From Prevotella sp. (GTDB lineage Bacteria; Bacteroidota; Bacteroidia; Bacteroidales; Bacteroidaceae), in the NCBI GenBank assembly GCA_017557405.1, contig JAFYYV010000011.1:1-36395 (forward strand): 36,395 nt of DNA, written 5' to 3'. The translations under genes and the position numbers were made by a program. The notes under the pieces were generated by a model, which searched no databases, was not told where the DNA came from, and saw only the letters and a program-made list of their open reading frames with translations. Of this stretch, positions 9,077 through 16,828 are shown in pieces. Each line of letters starts with the position of its first letter. Position 1 is the first letter of the stretch.

Positions 9077-9247
9077 ATGAAAAAGATATATTTGGAACCC
9101 GAAACAAAGTGGTTGGAACCATTTGACAATGAAGCCCTGATGCAGGATGCTTCTATGCCTGTCAACGATAACGAAGAAGATGATGAGGTTGAAGAAATTC
9201 CAGACCTCTTGTCAAAGCCATCCAGCTCCGTTTGGGATGATTTATAA
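9077..9247 (+). CDS. Small acidic peptide (56 residues), unknown function
   Basis: The start at 9077 is chosen because the peptide then begins MKKIYLEPETKWLEPF and is preceded by GGAG six bases upstream; an in-frame ATG at 9065 would add four residues. The pattern 'MKK.Y..P', a central ALM..AS segment, an Asp/Glu-rich middle (NDNEEDDEVEE) and a C-terminal SSSVWDDL recalls short orphan proteins that I remember as common in Bacteroidales near surface-protein genes; their function is not known to me. There is no signal peptide, no cysteine and no double-glycine leader. It lies 20 bases after the secreted protein and 64 before the outer-membrane channel, so it belongs to the efflux transcription unit. 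Confidence 0.75.
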   Translation: MKKIYLEPETKWLEPFDNEALMQDASMPVNDNEEDDEVEEIPDLLSKPSSSVWDDL

Positions 9248-9311
9248 TAGAGAACTGACAATTCTTCAGAGGAATCCCCCTATATATTATAAAGGTAAAA
9301 ACAAAAATGAT

Positions 9312-10724
9312 ATGAGAAAGTTAGTAATGATGGTAGCCGCCACACTCCTGCTCACGGGCTGCGGCATTTACAACAAATACGAGCAGAAGAGTGAAGCTCC
9401 AGCTGATGTCTTTGGTACGACACAGGACGTCGTAGTGGCTAGTGGAGGTGCGTCAATGGCACAGTTGTCTTGGCGCGAGTTCTTTACCGACCCACTGCTG
9501 CAGCAACTCATCGAGCAAGTGCTGGCTAGTAACACCGACTTGAATTCAGCCCGCATCGCCATTGAGAAGAGTGAGGCTTCGCTGACAGCCGCCAAACTGG
9601 CTTACCTGCCATCACTCTATTTCTCACCACAGGGAACATGGTCTAAGTTTGATGACCTTCCATCATCGAAAACCTACAACTTGCCATTGCAGATGTCGAT
9701 GGATGTCGATGTGTTTGGTAGCATCACCAACAAGAAACGTGCTGCCAAGGCCGTGTTGTTGCAGGCTCAGGTGCGCGAGGAAGCAGTTCGTGCCAACCTT
9801 GTCTCAGCCACAGCCCAGCAGTATTTCATGTTGCAAGTGCTCGATCGTCAGTTGGAGATTCTGACTGCTACCGATAGTTTGTGGAACGCCTCGTTGGAGA
9901 CGGAGAAGACGCTATGGGAAAACGGAAAGATTTTCTCGACCGCTGTCAATCAGATGGAATCGTCGTATCTCAACGTGAAGACCCAGATTGTCGATACGCG
10001 CCGCAATATCCGTAGTGTGGAGAATGCCCTCTGTAGCATGTTGGCCAATACTCCCCAGCACATTGCACGCAGCAGGTGGGGTAGTTCTGCTCTGCCTGAG
10101 CAGCCCGACTCTCCCACTGGACAAAGGATGTTCGACGCGAAGTTCATTCAGATAGGCGTTCCTGCTACTATGCTGGAAAACCGTCCCGACATCCGAATGG
10201 CCAACCACGCAATGGAGGAGGCTTTCTATAACACGCAGGCCGCACGTGCCGCTTTCTTCCCTAGCATTACTCTCACAGGAACCGGTGGGTGGACCAACAG
10301 TGGATCGGTTGGCATTGTCAACCCTGGAAAACTGATGTGGACGGCCGTTGGTCAGCTTACGCAGCCCATCTTCGCTCGTGGTAAGTTGAAGGCCAACTTG
10401 AAGATCAACCAGTTGACACAGGAAGACCTGAAACGCAAGTACGTGCAGACCGTCATCGATGCTGGCAACCAAGTGAATGAAGCGTTGGCTGACTGTCAGG
10501 CTGCTCGTGAGAAGCACGCCTACTACCATCGTCAGGTGGATGTGCTGCGCGAAGCTTATGTGGGAACCCACGAGTTGATGGACAACGGTAAGTCGAATTA
10601 TCTCGAAGTGCTCACCGCACAGGAGACGCTCCTCAATGCCCAGCTCAGTGAGGCCATGAACATGTACAAAGGCGCTCAAGCCGTCATTGCCCTCTACATT
10701 GCATTGGGTGGTGGAGCGAAATAA
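9312..10724 (+). CDS. RND efflux outer-membrane lipoprotein (TolC/NodT family)
   Basis: This 470-residue protein is the outer-membrane channel of the tripartite pump. The true start is 9312, giving MRKLVMMVAATLLLTGC with lipobox LTGC and lipidated Cys17; a longer reading frame open from 9147 would overlap the peptide gene and lacks a signal. Two repeated halves of long helices with family signatures are visible, such as DVFGSITNKKRAAKA (about residues 133-147) and MLENRPDIRMANHAMEEA (about 287-304), and the C-terminal GKSNYLEVLTAQETLLNAQL. It is separated from the pump by the secreted protein and the peptide, unlike the usual adaptor-pump-channel order. A cation antiporter follows after 36 bases. 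Confidence 0.95.
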   Translation: MRKLVMMVAATLLLTGCGIYNKYEQKSEAPADVFGTTQDVVVASGGASMAQLSWREFFTDPLLQQLIEQVLASNTDLNSARIAIEKSEASLTAAKLAYLPSLYFSPQGTWSKFDDLPSSKTYNLPLQMSMDVDVFGSITNKKRAAKAVLLQAQVREEAVRANLVSATAQQYFMLQVLDRQLEILTATDSLWNASLETEKTLWENGKIFSTAVNQMESSYLNVKTQIVDTRRNIRSVENALCSMLANTPQHIARSRWGSSALPEQPDSPTGQRMFDAKFIQIGVPATMLENRPDIRMANHAMEEAFYNTQAARAAFFPSITLTGTGGWTNSGSVGIVNPGKLMWTAVGQLTQPIFARGKLKANLKINQLTQEDLKRKYVQTVIDAGNQVNEALADCQAAREKHAYYHRQVDVLREAYVGTHELMDNGKSNYLEVLTAQETLLNAQLSEAMNMYKGAQAVIALYIALGGGAK

Positions 10725-10760
10725 AAATAGTCAAACGAAGTTTAATTGTAAATAGTCTCG

Positions 10761-12482
10761 ATGTCAGAACTTGAACCCCTAATTGCCGACCTTGCGCTCA
10801 TTCTCATCTGCGCTGGTGCAATGACGCTGCTCTTCAAGCGACTGAAGCAGCCTGTAGTGTTAGGATACATAGTGGCAGGTTTCATTGCCTCGCCCAACAT
10901 GCCGTACATGCCGAGTGTCACCGACCTGCACGGTGTCCACCTATGGAGTGAGATAGGTGTCATCTTCCTGCTCTTCGCCCTCGGATTGGAGTTCTCGTTC
11001 CGAAAAATACTTCGTATGGGTGCAGCGCCCATCATCGCTGCCTGCTCTGTCATCATGGGCATGATGCTTGTCGGTATGTTTACCGGCCAAATGTTTGGCT
11101 GGAGCAAGATGGACTGTATCTATTTGGGTGGTATGCTGGCCATGTCGTCCACGACCATCATCTTCAAGGCCTTCGATGACATGGGGCTGCGGCAGAAACG
11201 TTTTGCCAGCCTCGTGCTCAGTGTGCTCATCATTGAGGATATCCTGGCCATCGTACTCATGGTGATGCTCTCTACGCTGGCTGTCAGCAAGGAGTTTGAG
11301 GGTTCGCAGATGCTTATGTCCATTCTGAAGCTCGCATTCTTCCTCGTACTTTGGTTCGTGGTCGGCATCTACCTCATACCACTGTTCTTGCGCAAAGTGA
11401 AATCACTGATGAGCAACGAGACGATGCTTATCACAGCGCTCGCCCTGTGTTTCGGTATGGTGGTGATAGCTTCTGCGGTGGGTTTCTCGGCTGCTTTCGG
11501 TGCGTTCATCATGGGTAGCATCTTGGCAGAGACCGTCGAGGCCGAGCAGATAGAACATCTTGTCTCACCCGTCAAAGACCTCTTTGGCGCCATCTTCTTC
11601 GTGTCAGTCGGCATGATGGTTGATGTGGCGCTCATCGTGCAGTACATCGTTCCTATTCTTTGCATCATTGCCGCCATCATGTTGGGACAGACAATATTGA
11701 GCACGGGTGGATTCCTTCTTTCCGGACAGCCGTTGAAGACCGCCATGCAGTGTTCGTTCTCGCTGACGCAGATTGGTGAGTTCGCCTTCATTTTGGCCAC
11801 TCTCGGCACATCGCTCGGTGTGACCAGCGACTTCCTTTATCCCATTGTGGTGGCCGTATCGGTGTTTACAACGTTCACTACACCCTATATGATTCGTTTG
11901 GCCGAACCCGCCTATGGTTTAGTAGCACGTGTGCTGCCCCAGCGTTTCCAAGCCAAGATTGAGAGCAACACCTCTGATGTGGAGGAGGCGGAGACCGAAG
12001 AGCAGTACGGTCATTGGCGCGCCTATCTCAAGCGCGTGGGCGTCATCATCCTCATCTATAGCGTGCTCTGCATGGCTATCATCGCCCTGATGCTCTATTT
12101 TGGCAAGCCGTTCATTGCTGGGCTTTTGTCCTCACCGTGGGACAACATTGTAACTGCCTTGATTATCTTGATCATTTGCGCCCCCTTCCTTTGGGCACTA
12201 ATGCGCTATGGAAGTCGTAGCGAAGATGTCGTAGCACTTTGGAACAGCAGTCGCCTCGCTCGTGTGAAACTCGTGGCTTTCCAACTCCTGCGGCTTGCCA
12301 TTGGTGCAGCTTTCGTCAGTTATATCCTTTACAAAACTGTACACTGGGGCAGCATACTCGGAGCCTTCGTCGTTCTCGCCATCGTCTTCAGCATCGTCTT
12401 CTCACCACGCCTCCGTAAGAGTAGTGAACAGATGAGCAAGACTTTCACAGAGAACTTGAATGAGCGCGAACATCAAGACTGA
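10761..12482 (+). CDS. Cation/proton antiporter (CPA2, KefB-like), short form
   Basis: A 573-residue inner-membrane monovalent cation/proton exchanger. The N-terminal part has the CPA2 pattern: KQPVVLGYIVAGFIASPN (about residues 29-46), GVIFLLFALGLEFSF (about 68-82), GFSAAFGAFIMGSILAET (about 244-261) and FSLTQIGEFAFILATLGT (about 333-350). After the exchanger domain come a hydrophilic linker (about 410-420) and three or four further helices (about 425-550). Homologues from Bacteroides that I recall continue for some 170 residues with a TrkA-C-like regulatory domain; here the frame stops after NLNEREHQD and a terminator follows at once. It starts 36 bases after the channel gene with no promoter visible, so it is probably the last gene of the efflux operon. 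Confidence 0.9.
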   Translation: MSELEPLIADLALILICAGAMTLLFKRLKQPVVLGYIVAGFIASPNMPYMPSVTDLHGVHLWSEIGVIFLLFALGLEFSFRKILRMGAAPIIAACSVIMGMMLVGMFTGQMFGWSKMDCIYLGGMLAMSSTTIIFKAFDDMGLRQKRFASLVLSVLIIEDILAIVLMVMLSTLAVSKEFEGSQMLMSILKLAFFLVLWFVVGIYLIPLFLRKVKSLMSNETMLITALALCFGMVVIASAVGFSAAFGAFIMGSILAETVEAEQIEHLVSPVKDLFGAIFFVSVGMMVDVALIVQYIVPILCIIAAIMLGQTILSTGGFLLSGQPLKTAMQCSFSLTQIGEFAFILATLGTSLGVTSDFLYPIVVAVSVFTTFTTPYMIRLAEPAYGLVARVLPQRFQAKIESNTSDVEEAETEEQYGHWRAYLKRVGVIILIYSVLCMAIIALMLYFGKPFIAGLLSSPWDNIVTALIILIICAPFLWALMRYGSRSEDVVALWNSSRLARVKLVAFQLLRLAIGAAFVSYILYKTVHWGSILGAFVVLAIVFSIVFSPRLRKSSEQMSKTFTENLNEREHQD

Positions 12483-12495
12483 AGACATCATCATG

Positions 12496-12529
12496 GCCAT
12501 TGAACTCTCCCGAGTTCGGTGGCTTTTTT
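12496..12529 (+). terminator. Rho-independent terminator after the antiporter
   Basis: A 12-bp stem (12496-12507 with 12512-12523, including two G-T pairs, inner part GAACTC/GAGTTC) closes on a four-base loop TCCC and is followed by six Ts at 12524-12529. It ends the efflux-antiporter transcription unit 14 bases after the stop codon. Confidence 0.85.
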
Positions 12530-12549
12530 AATAGAAAATAATTCTTCGC

Positions 12550-12582
12550 TTTGCACATTTCGGAATTTTATTTGTAAATTTG
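12550..12582 (+). promoter_or_regulatory. Promoter of priA
   Basis: TTTG at 12550-12553 and TAAATTTG at 12575-12582, 21 bases apart, match the Bacteroidetes consensus. Transcription would start near 12589, only about 13 bases before the GTG start of priA, which supports that start codon. Confidence 0.6.
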
Positions 12583-12601
12583 TGGGCAGAAATTTTGCAG
12601 A

Positions 12602-14938
12602 GTGAAATACGTTGACGTGATATTGCCGCTGCCCCTTGAGGGCACATTCACTTATACCGCCACCGACGAGATGGCGGCAGGATTGTGCGTGGGCATGCGT
12701 GTGGTGGTGCCGCTGGGCAAGTCGAAGACTTATACGGGACTTGTGGCGGGACTGCGCGACGAGCCTCCTCAGCCTTTGCAGGGGAAAGACGGGAAGACGG
12801 TGGAGCTGAAGGCCATTGCCTCGGTGCCCGATGTCGAGCCGGTTCTTCTGCCCCAGCAACTGAGGCTCTGGCAATGGATCAGCGACTACTATATGTCGCC
12901 CATCGGCGAGGTGATGAAGGCGGCGCTGCCTTCGGGACTGAAGGCCGAGGAAGGATGGCGTCCACGTACGGAAACCTGCGTGGGACTTTCCGAAATGTAT
13001 CGCAACGAACGGTCGTTGCACATCGCGTTCGATATGTTGCAACGTGCGCAGGCGCAGCAGAAGGTGTTGGCCTGTTACCTTGAACTGTCGGGATGGAGCG
13101 AGGCCGTTGGTGAGAGGGAGGAGTCGGGGAGTGCGACCGATTCGGACGGAGACATCCGCGAGATCACGCGCGAGGAGTTGATGAACACCGCCCATTGCAC
13201 GGCTGCCAATGTGAAGGCGTTGGTGGACAGGGGGATTCTTTATCTCTACGAGCGCGAGGTGGGGCGGTTGAACAGTGGTGGAGAGCCTTGCCCCGAGAAC
13301 ATCAAGCAGCTGAACGAGGCGCAGCAGGATGCGTACAACCAGATTCTGTTCCAGATGATGCGCAAGCAGGTGGTGTTGTTACATGGCGTGACGTCGAGCG
13401 GCAAGACAGAGATATACATACACCTCATCCAGAAGATGCTTGACGAGGGCAAGCAGGTGCTCTACCTGTTGCCTGAGATAGCCCTGACAGTGCAAATGAT
13501 GGACCGTTTGCGTAGGGTGTTTGATCGTCGGTTGGGCATCTACCATTCGAAATACAGCGATGCCGAGCGCGTGGAGATATGGAAGAAGCAGCTCTCGAAA
13601 AATCCCTACGATGTGATTCTGGGTGCCCGCTCGGCGGTGTTCCTGCCTTTCCAACGGCTGGGTTTGGTAATTGTTGATGAGGAGCACGAAACGAGTTTCA
13701 AGCAGCAGGAACCGGCACCGCGCTATCATGCAAGGTCGGCTGCCATCATAATGGGAGCCCCCTCCATCCTCCCCAAACAGGGGGTACGTGTCCTTCTCGG
13801 CACAGCGACACCTTCTGTGGAAAGCTATTACAACGCCCTGCAGGGTAAGTATGGATTGGTGGAGCTCAACACTCGTTTCAAGGGGATTGAACTGCCGGAA
13901 ATCCACATTGTCGATGTGAAAGACCTGCGCCGCCGCAAGATGATGAACGGCCCGTTCTCTCCGCAGTTGTTGGCGGCGATGCGCCAAGCCTTGCAGGATG
14001 GTCAGCAGGTCATCTTGTTTCAGAATCGGCGCGGTTTTGCCCCGATGGTGGAGTGTCGTGTGTGTGGCTGGGTACCGAAATGCCAGAACTGCGATGTCTC
14101 GCTGACGCTTCATAAGAACATGAACCAGATGACGTGCCACTATTGCGGCTACACCTACGCAGTGCCGACGGAGTGCCCATGCTGTGGCAGCACCGAACTG
14201 AAAGGGCGCGGCTATGGGACGGAGAAGATTGAGGACCAAGTGCGCGACCTGTTTCCTGAGGCTCGCGTGGCTCGCATGGACCTCGATACCACTCGCACAC
14301 GCAATGCGTATGAGCGGTTGATTGGCGATTTCTCTGCAGGCAAGACCAACGTGCTGATTGGCACGCAGATGGTGTCAAAAGGATTGGATTTCGACCGCGT
14401 AGCTGTGGTGGGCATCCTGGATGCAGATTCCATGTTGAACTACCCCGACTTCCGAGCCTACGAACACGCATTCATGATGATGAGTCAGGTTGCTGGTCGT
14501 GCAGGTAGGAAGGGAAAGCGTGGGTTGGTGTTGTTGCAGACGAAGAATGCCGATATGCCTGTCATCCGACAGGTAGTGGCTAACGACTGGCGCGGTTTCT
14601 ACACTGATTTAATCGAAGAAAGGCGTATGTTCAGTTATCCTCCGTTTCACCACTTGGTGTATGTCTATCTGAAGCATCGCCACGAAGATGTGGTGGAGTC
14701 GGCGGCTGTCTATATGGGTGGTTTGTTGAGGCAGTGGTTCGGACAGCGCATCCTGGGGCCTGACAAGCCAGCTGTCGCCCGCGTGAAGACATTGGCTATA
14801 CGAAAGATTGTCATCAAACTGGAGAACGGAATCGATTTGCCCCGTGTGCGCGAATACCTACGCATGGCGCAAGGGCAGGTGTTGCAGGAGAAACGTTACT
14901 CGGCCGTCCAGATTTTCTATGATGTGGACCCGCTTTGA
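12602..14938 (+). CDS. priA: Primosomal protein N' (replication restart helicase)
   Basis: PriA is a 3'-to-5' DNA helicase that binds abandoned replication forks and reloads the replisome. The 778-residue product begins at GTG 12602, just downstream of a promoter. The N-terminal fork-binding domain (residues about 1-110) is followed by the helicase core: Walker A GVTSSGKTE at 262-270, the Walker B/DEEH box at 359-362 (VIVDEEHE), and helicase motif LIGTQMVSKGLDFD near 585-598. A zinc-binding insertion with paired cysteines starts at Cys485 (CRVCGWVPKCQNC) and continues with TCHYCG and CPCCGS. A Ser/Asp/Glu-rich loop near 170-185 is a variable insertion. It is monocistronic, with its own promoter and a bidirectional terminator shared with the gene facing it. 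Confidence 0.97.
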   Translation: MKYVDVILPLPLEGTFTYTATDEMAAGLCVGMRVVVPLGKSKTYTGLVAGLRDEPPQPLQGKDGKTVELKAIASVPDVEPVLLPQQLRLWQWISDYYMSPIGEVMKAALPSGLKAEEGWRPRTETCVGLSEMYRNERSLHIAFDMLQRAQAQQKVLACYLELSGWSEAVGEREESGSATDSDGDIREITREELMNTAHCTAANVKALVDRGILYLYEREVGRLNSGGEPCPENIKQLNEAQQDAYNQILFQMMRKQVVLLHGVTSSGKTEIYIHLIQKMLDEGKQVLYLLPEIALTVQMMDRLRRVFDRRLGIYHSKYSDAERVEIWKKQLSKNPYDVILGARSAVFLPFQRLGLVIVDEEHETSFKQQEPAPRYHARSAAIIMGAPSILPKQGVRVLLGTATPSVESYYNALQGKYGLVELNTRFKGIELPEIHIVDVKDLRRRKMMNGPFSPQLLAAMRQALQDGQQVILFQNRRGFAPMVECRVCGWVPKCQNCDVSLTLHKNMNQMTCHYCGYTYAVPTECPCCGSTELKGRGYGTEKIEDQVRDLFPEARVARMDLDTTRTRNAYERLIGDFSAGKTNVLIGTQMVSKGLDFDRVAVVGILDADSMLNYPDFRAYEHAFMMMSQVAGRAGRKGKRGLVLLQTKNADMPVIRQVVANDWRGFYTDLIEERRMFSYPPFHHLVYVYLKHRHEDVVESAAVYMGGLLRQWFGQRILGPDKPAVARVKTLAIRKIVIKLENGIDLPRVREYLRMAQGQVLQEKRYSAVQIFYDVDPL

Positions 14939-14966
14939 GGTGTTGGTTTCTTGACAATAGGATATG

Positions 14967-15005
14967 AAAAAAGGCTATGCAGCGTCTTGTCTGCATAGCC
15001 TTCTT
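14967..15005. terminator. Bidirectional terminator between priA and the FadL-type gene
   Basis: A perfect 10-bp stem, GGCTATGCAG (14973-14982) and CTGCATAGCC (14991-15000), has an eight-base loop. Six As precede it, giving six Us for the minus-strand gene, and TTCTTCCTT follows it for the plus strand. It lies between two convergent genes and can serve both. Confidence 0.88.
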
Positions 15006-15029
15006 CCTTGTATGGATGTGTTTTGTTGT

Positions 15030-16556
15030 TTACAGGGTGATGTCCACGCCCACTCCCAACACACGGTTGGTGCGGGTATAGTCGTTATGCGTGGTGGCAT
15101 TGGTGACAACGGGTGTCACATCCTGCTTGTAGGTGTCGTAGTTGGTCTGGAAATAAGCGACGTTCACTTTCACCTTTTCACTGACTTTGTAACGGAGACC
15201 CAATCCATAGGTGTAGCTGCTCACTACGAACGACATGTCGTTCATATACTCGTCAGACAGTCCGTAGTTCGTCTTCTGGAAACCAGCGCTCAACAACAGT
15301 TTGTCGGTTGCATCCCATTCAGCACCGCCATTGTACTCCCATGTGTTACCATCGAGCTTATCCTCATCGTGGTTGTACCAATGTGCTGACTTGTCGAAGA
15401 AGAGGTGATAGCCGGCCATAACGCGCACAGTGGGAGTCACCGACCACTGACCACCAACGGTGAAGAGTGCCGGTTGGTCCTCAGGAACGCTGCTACCATC
15501 GCGGTATTTGTTCAAAGCCGCAATCTGGTGGGCTTCCTTCACGGTGGAATTGTTCTTCATACGCATGCGTGTCTTGAACTCGTATTTGGCACCGAAGTTG
15601 AAAGCACCTACCTTATAGTCAAGACCAATGATAGGAGCAATACCCAACCCCTTTTGGTCGGACATCATGCTCACACCCTCGCGATAGGTCTCGAGCGTCT
15701 GCAGGCTCTTCTGCGAGCCTTCCAGCTGCGCCTTGGCGGCTTGTGCAGCAGTCAGCTTGGCGGTGAGATCCTCGGGTACTGGAGCACCTGCTGCCTTATA
15801 CTGTGCGATACCTGCCTCTATCTGACTGATACCCTCTGCATATTGGGCAATACCACCAGCAATCCTTGCGTTGGCATTGTCGAGGAAGTCGCCGAAGGGA
15901 ACGGCTCCAGCAGCTGTGTTCACCATCATGTTATTCATACGGGCTTTGTATGAGGCTGAACCTACCAGCAGACGGGCACCTCCGAAGACGGAGAAGTTGT
16001 CGGTCAGTTTGTAGGCTGCACCCAGAGAGACGCCGATGTAGTACTGCTTGCCGCTCATGAAGCAATCAGCATCATATCCTGTGGTTCCCAGGGGCTGCAG
16101 CTGATTGGCAATGGCACCCATTGCGCTCTCAAAGGAACCGATTCCTTCTGAGAACTCACATTTTCCGCCACCACCAGTAATGGCGATGTTGGTTTGCAGA
16201 CTCCAACAATCTGTGTTGTAGGCGGCTTGGAGGGAGGGAATGAACGGCACATTGGCCTCACCCTTGAACTCCTTGGTGGTGTTGCCGTTGTTGTTCATGC
16301 CCAGTGCGAAATCAGGGTTGGTGGTCGAAATGGTACGGGTCTGGAATGCCATCTGCCAGTTCACGGAGAGATGGAATCCGTTGTCCATAAAGACAACACC
16401 TGCGGGGTTGCTATACACTCCATCAATCCCAATAATGCCGTCGCGCGCCATATTACGGTTGAAAGCGATGTTCTGGTTGGTGTTTGTCAGGATGCCGCCA
16501 GCAAATGCGTTTCCTGAGAACAGAATGGCCACAAAGGCCAAAGCGATTTTTTTCAT
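15030..16556 (-). CDS. Outer-membrane protein transport protein (OmpP1/FadL/TodX family)
   Basis: A 508-residue beta-barrel of the FadL family, which moves long-chain fatty acids or other hydrophobic molecules across the outer membrane. The start is taken at 16556 (MKKIALAFVAILFSGNAFA signal peptide); an ATG one codon earlier is equally possible. After cleavage the family's N-terminal hatch motif is seen: NQNIAFNRNMARDGIIGI and DGVYSNPAGVVFMDNGFHLS (about residues 29-68). Strand-rich barrel repeats continue to the end, with a C-terminal 'RTNRVLGVGVDITL'. Unusual is an Ala/Gln/Glu-rich, likely coiled-coil insertion at about residues 215-300 (GGIAQYAEGISQIEAGIAQY onward), not part of the classical barrel. 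The gene has its own promoter and an unusual cluster of TGCAC boxes upstream. Substrate unknown. Confidence 0.92.
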   Translation of the reverse strand: MKKIALAFVAILFSGNAFAGGILTNTNQNIAFNRNMARDGIIGIDGVYSNPAGVVFMDNGFHLSVNWQMAFQTRTISTTNPDFALGMNNNGNTTKEFKGEANVPFIPSLQAAYNTDCWSLQTNIAITGGGGKCEFSEGIGSFESAMGAIANQLQPLGTTGYDADCFMSGKQYYIGVSLGAAYKLTDNFSVFGGARLLVGSASYKARMNNMMVNTAAGAVPFGDFLDNANARIAGGIAQYAEGISQIEAGIAQYKAAGAPVPEDLTAKLTAAQAAKAQLEGSQKSLQTLETYREGVSMMSDQKGLGIAPIIGLDYKVGAFNFGAKYEFKTRMRMKNNSTVKEAHQIAALNKYRDGSSVPEDQPALFTVGGQWSVTPTVRVMAGYHLFFDKSAHWYNHDEDKLDGNTWEYNGGAEWDATDKLLLSAGFQKTNYGLSDEYMNDMSFVVSSYTYGLGLRYKVSEKVKVNVAYFQTNYDTYKQDVTPVVTNATTHNDYTRTNRVLGVGVDITL

Positions 16557-16589
16557 CATTTGAATATTAATTGGTTTGAAAATCGGGTG

Positions 16590-16623
16590 CAAAATTACGC
16601 CGATTGTTCGAAATTTCCCCAAA
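16590..16623 (-). promoter_or_regulatory. Promoter of the FadL-type gene
   Basis: Read on the minus strand, TTTG (16620-16623) and TAATTTTG (16590-16597) are 22 bases apart, near the Bacteroidetes consensus. The start would fall near 16583, leaving a leader of about 25 bases. Confidence 0.5.
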
Positions 16624-16669
16624 ATTGTTCTACGTTTTAATATCTATTAACTAAAAAACCATCATTTGT

Positions 16670-16730
16670 TGCACATTTCATACGTTTTGTGCATAGTTTT
16701 TGCACAAAATGCGGTTGGTTTGTGCAAAAC
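16670..16730. promoter_or_regulatory. Cluster of four TGCAC/GTGCA boxes, candidate operator
   Basis: TGCAC or its complement GTGCA occurs at 16670-16674, 16689-16693, 16701-16705 and 16722-16726, each set in T- and A-rich flanks. The two central boxes form a perfect inverted repeat, TTTTGTGCA (16685-16693) and TGCACAAAA (16701-16709), and an outer pair ACGTTTTG/CAAAACGT encloses them. The cluster lies about 50-100 bases upstream of the promoter of the FadL-type gene, and below the terminator of the HD gene, so a binding site controlling the former is the simplest reading. Confidence 0.4.
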
Positions 16731-16766
16731 GTTGGTTAAAACTTTTTGATTTTTGTAAAACGCATA

Positions 16767-16797
16767 AAGCCCCTTGCACTCGTGGTACAAAGGGCTT
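16767..16797 (-). terminator. Terminator of the 7TM-HD gene
   Basis: On the minus strand AAGCCCTTTG pairs with CAAGGGGCTT (one mismatch) around an 11-base loop, followed by a T-rich tail. It lies 31 bases beyond the stop codon of the HD phosphohydrolase gene. Confidence 0.65.
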
Positions 16798-16828
16798 GTG
16801 TTGATAGGGCAAAGATGAAAGGGAGAAT

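Noticed and set aside
8493-9122. A 209-codon minus-strand frame opposite the end of the surface protein
   Set aside because: It runs across the stop of the surface-protein gene and the start of the peptide gene, has no promoter and resembles no family.
9147-9311. N-terminal extension of the outer-membrane channel protein
   Set aside because: It overlaps the peptide gene in another frame and would hide the lipoprotein signal that begins at 9312.
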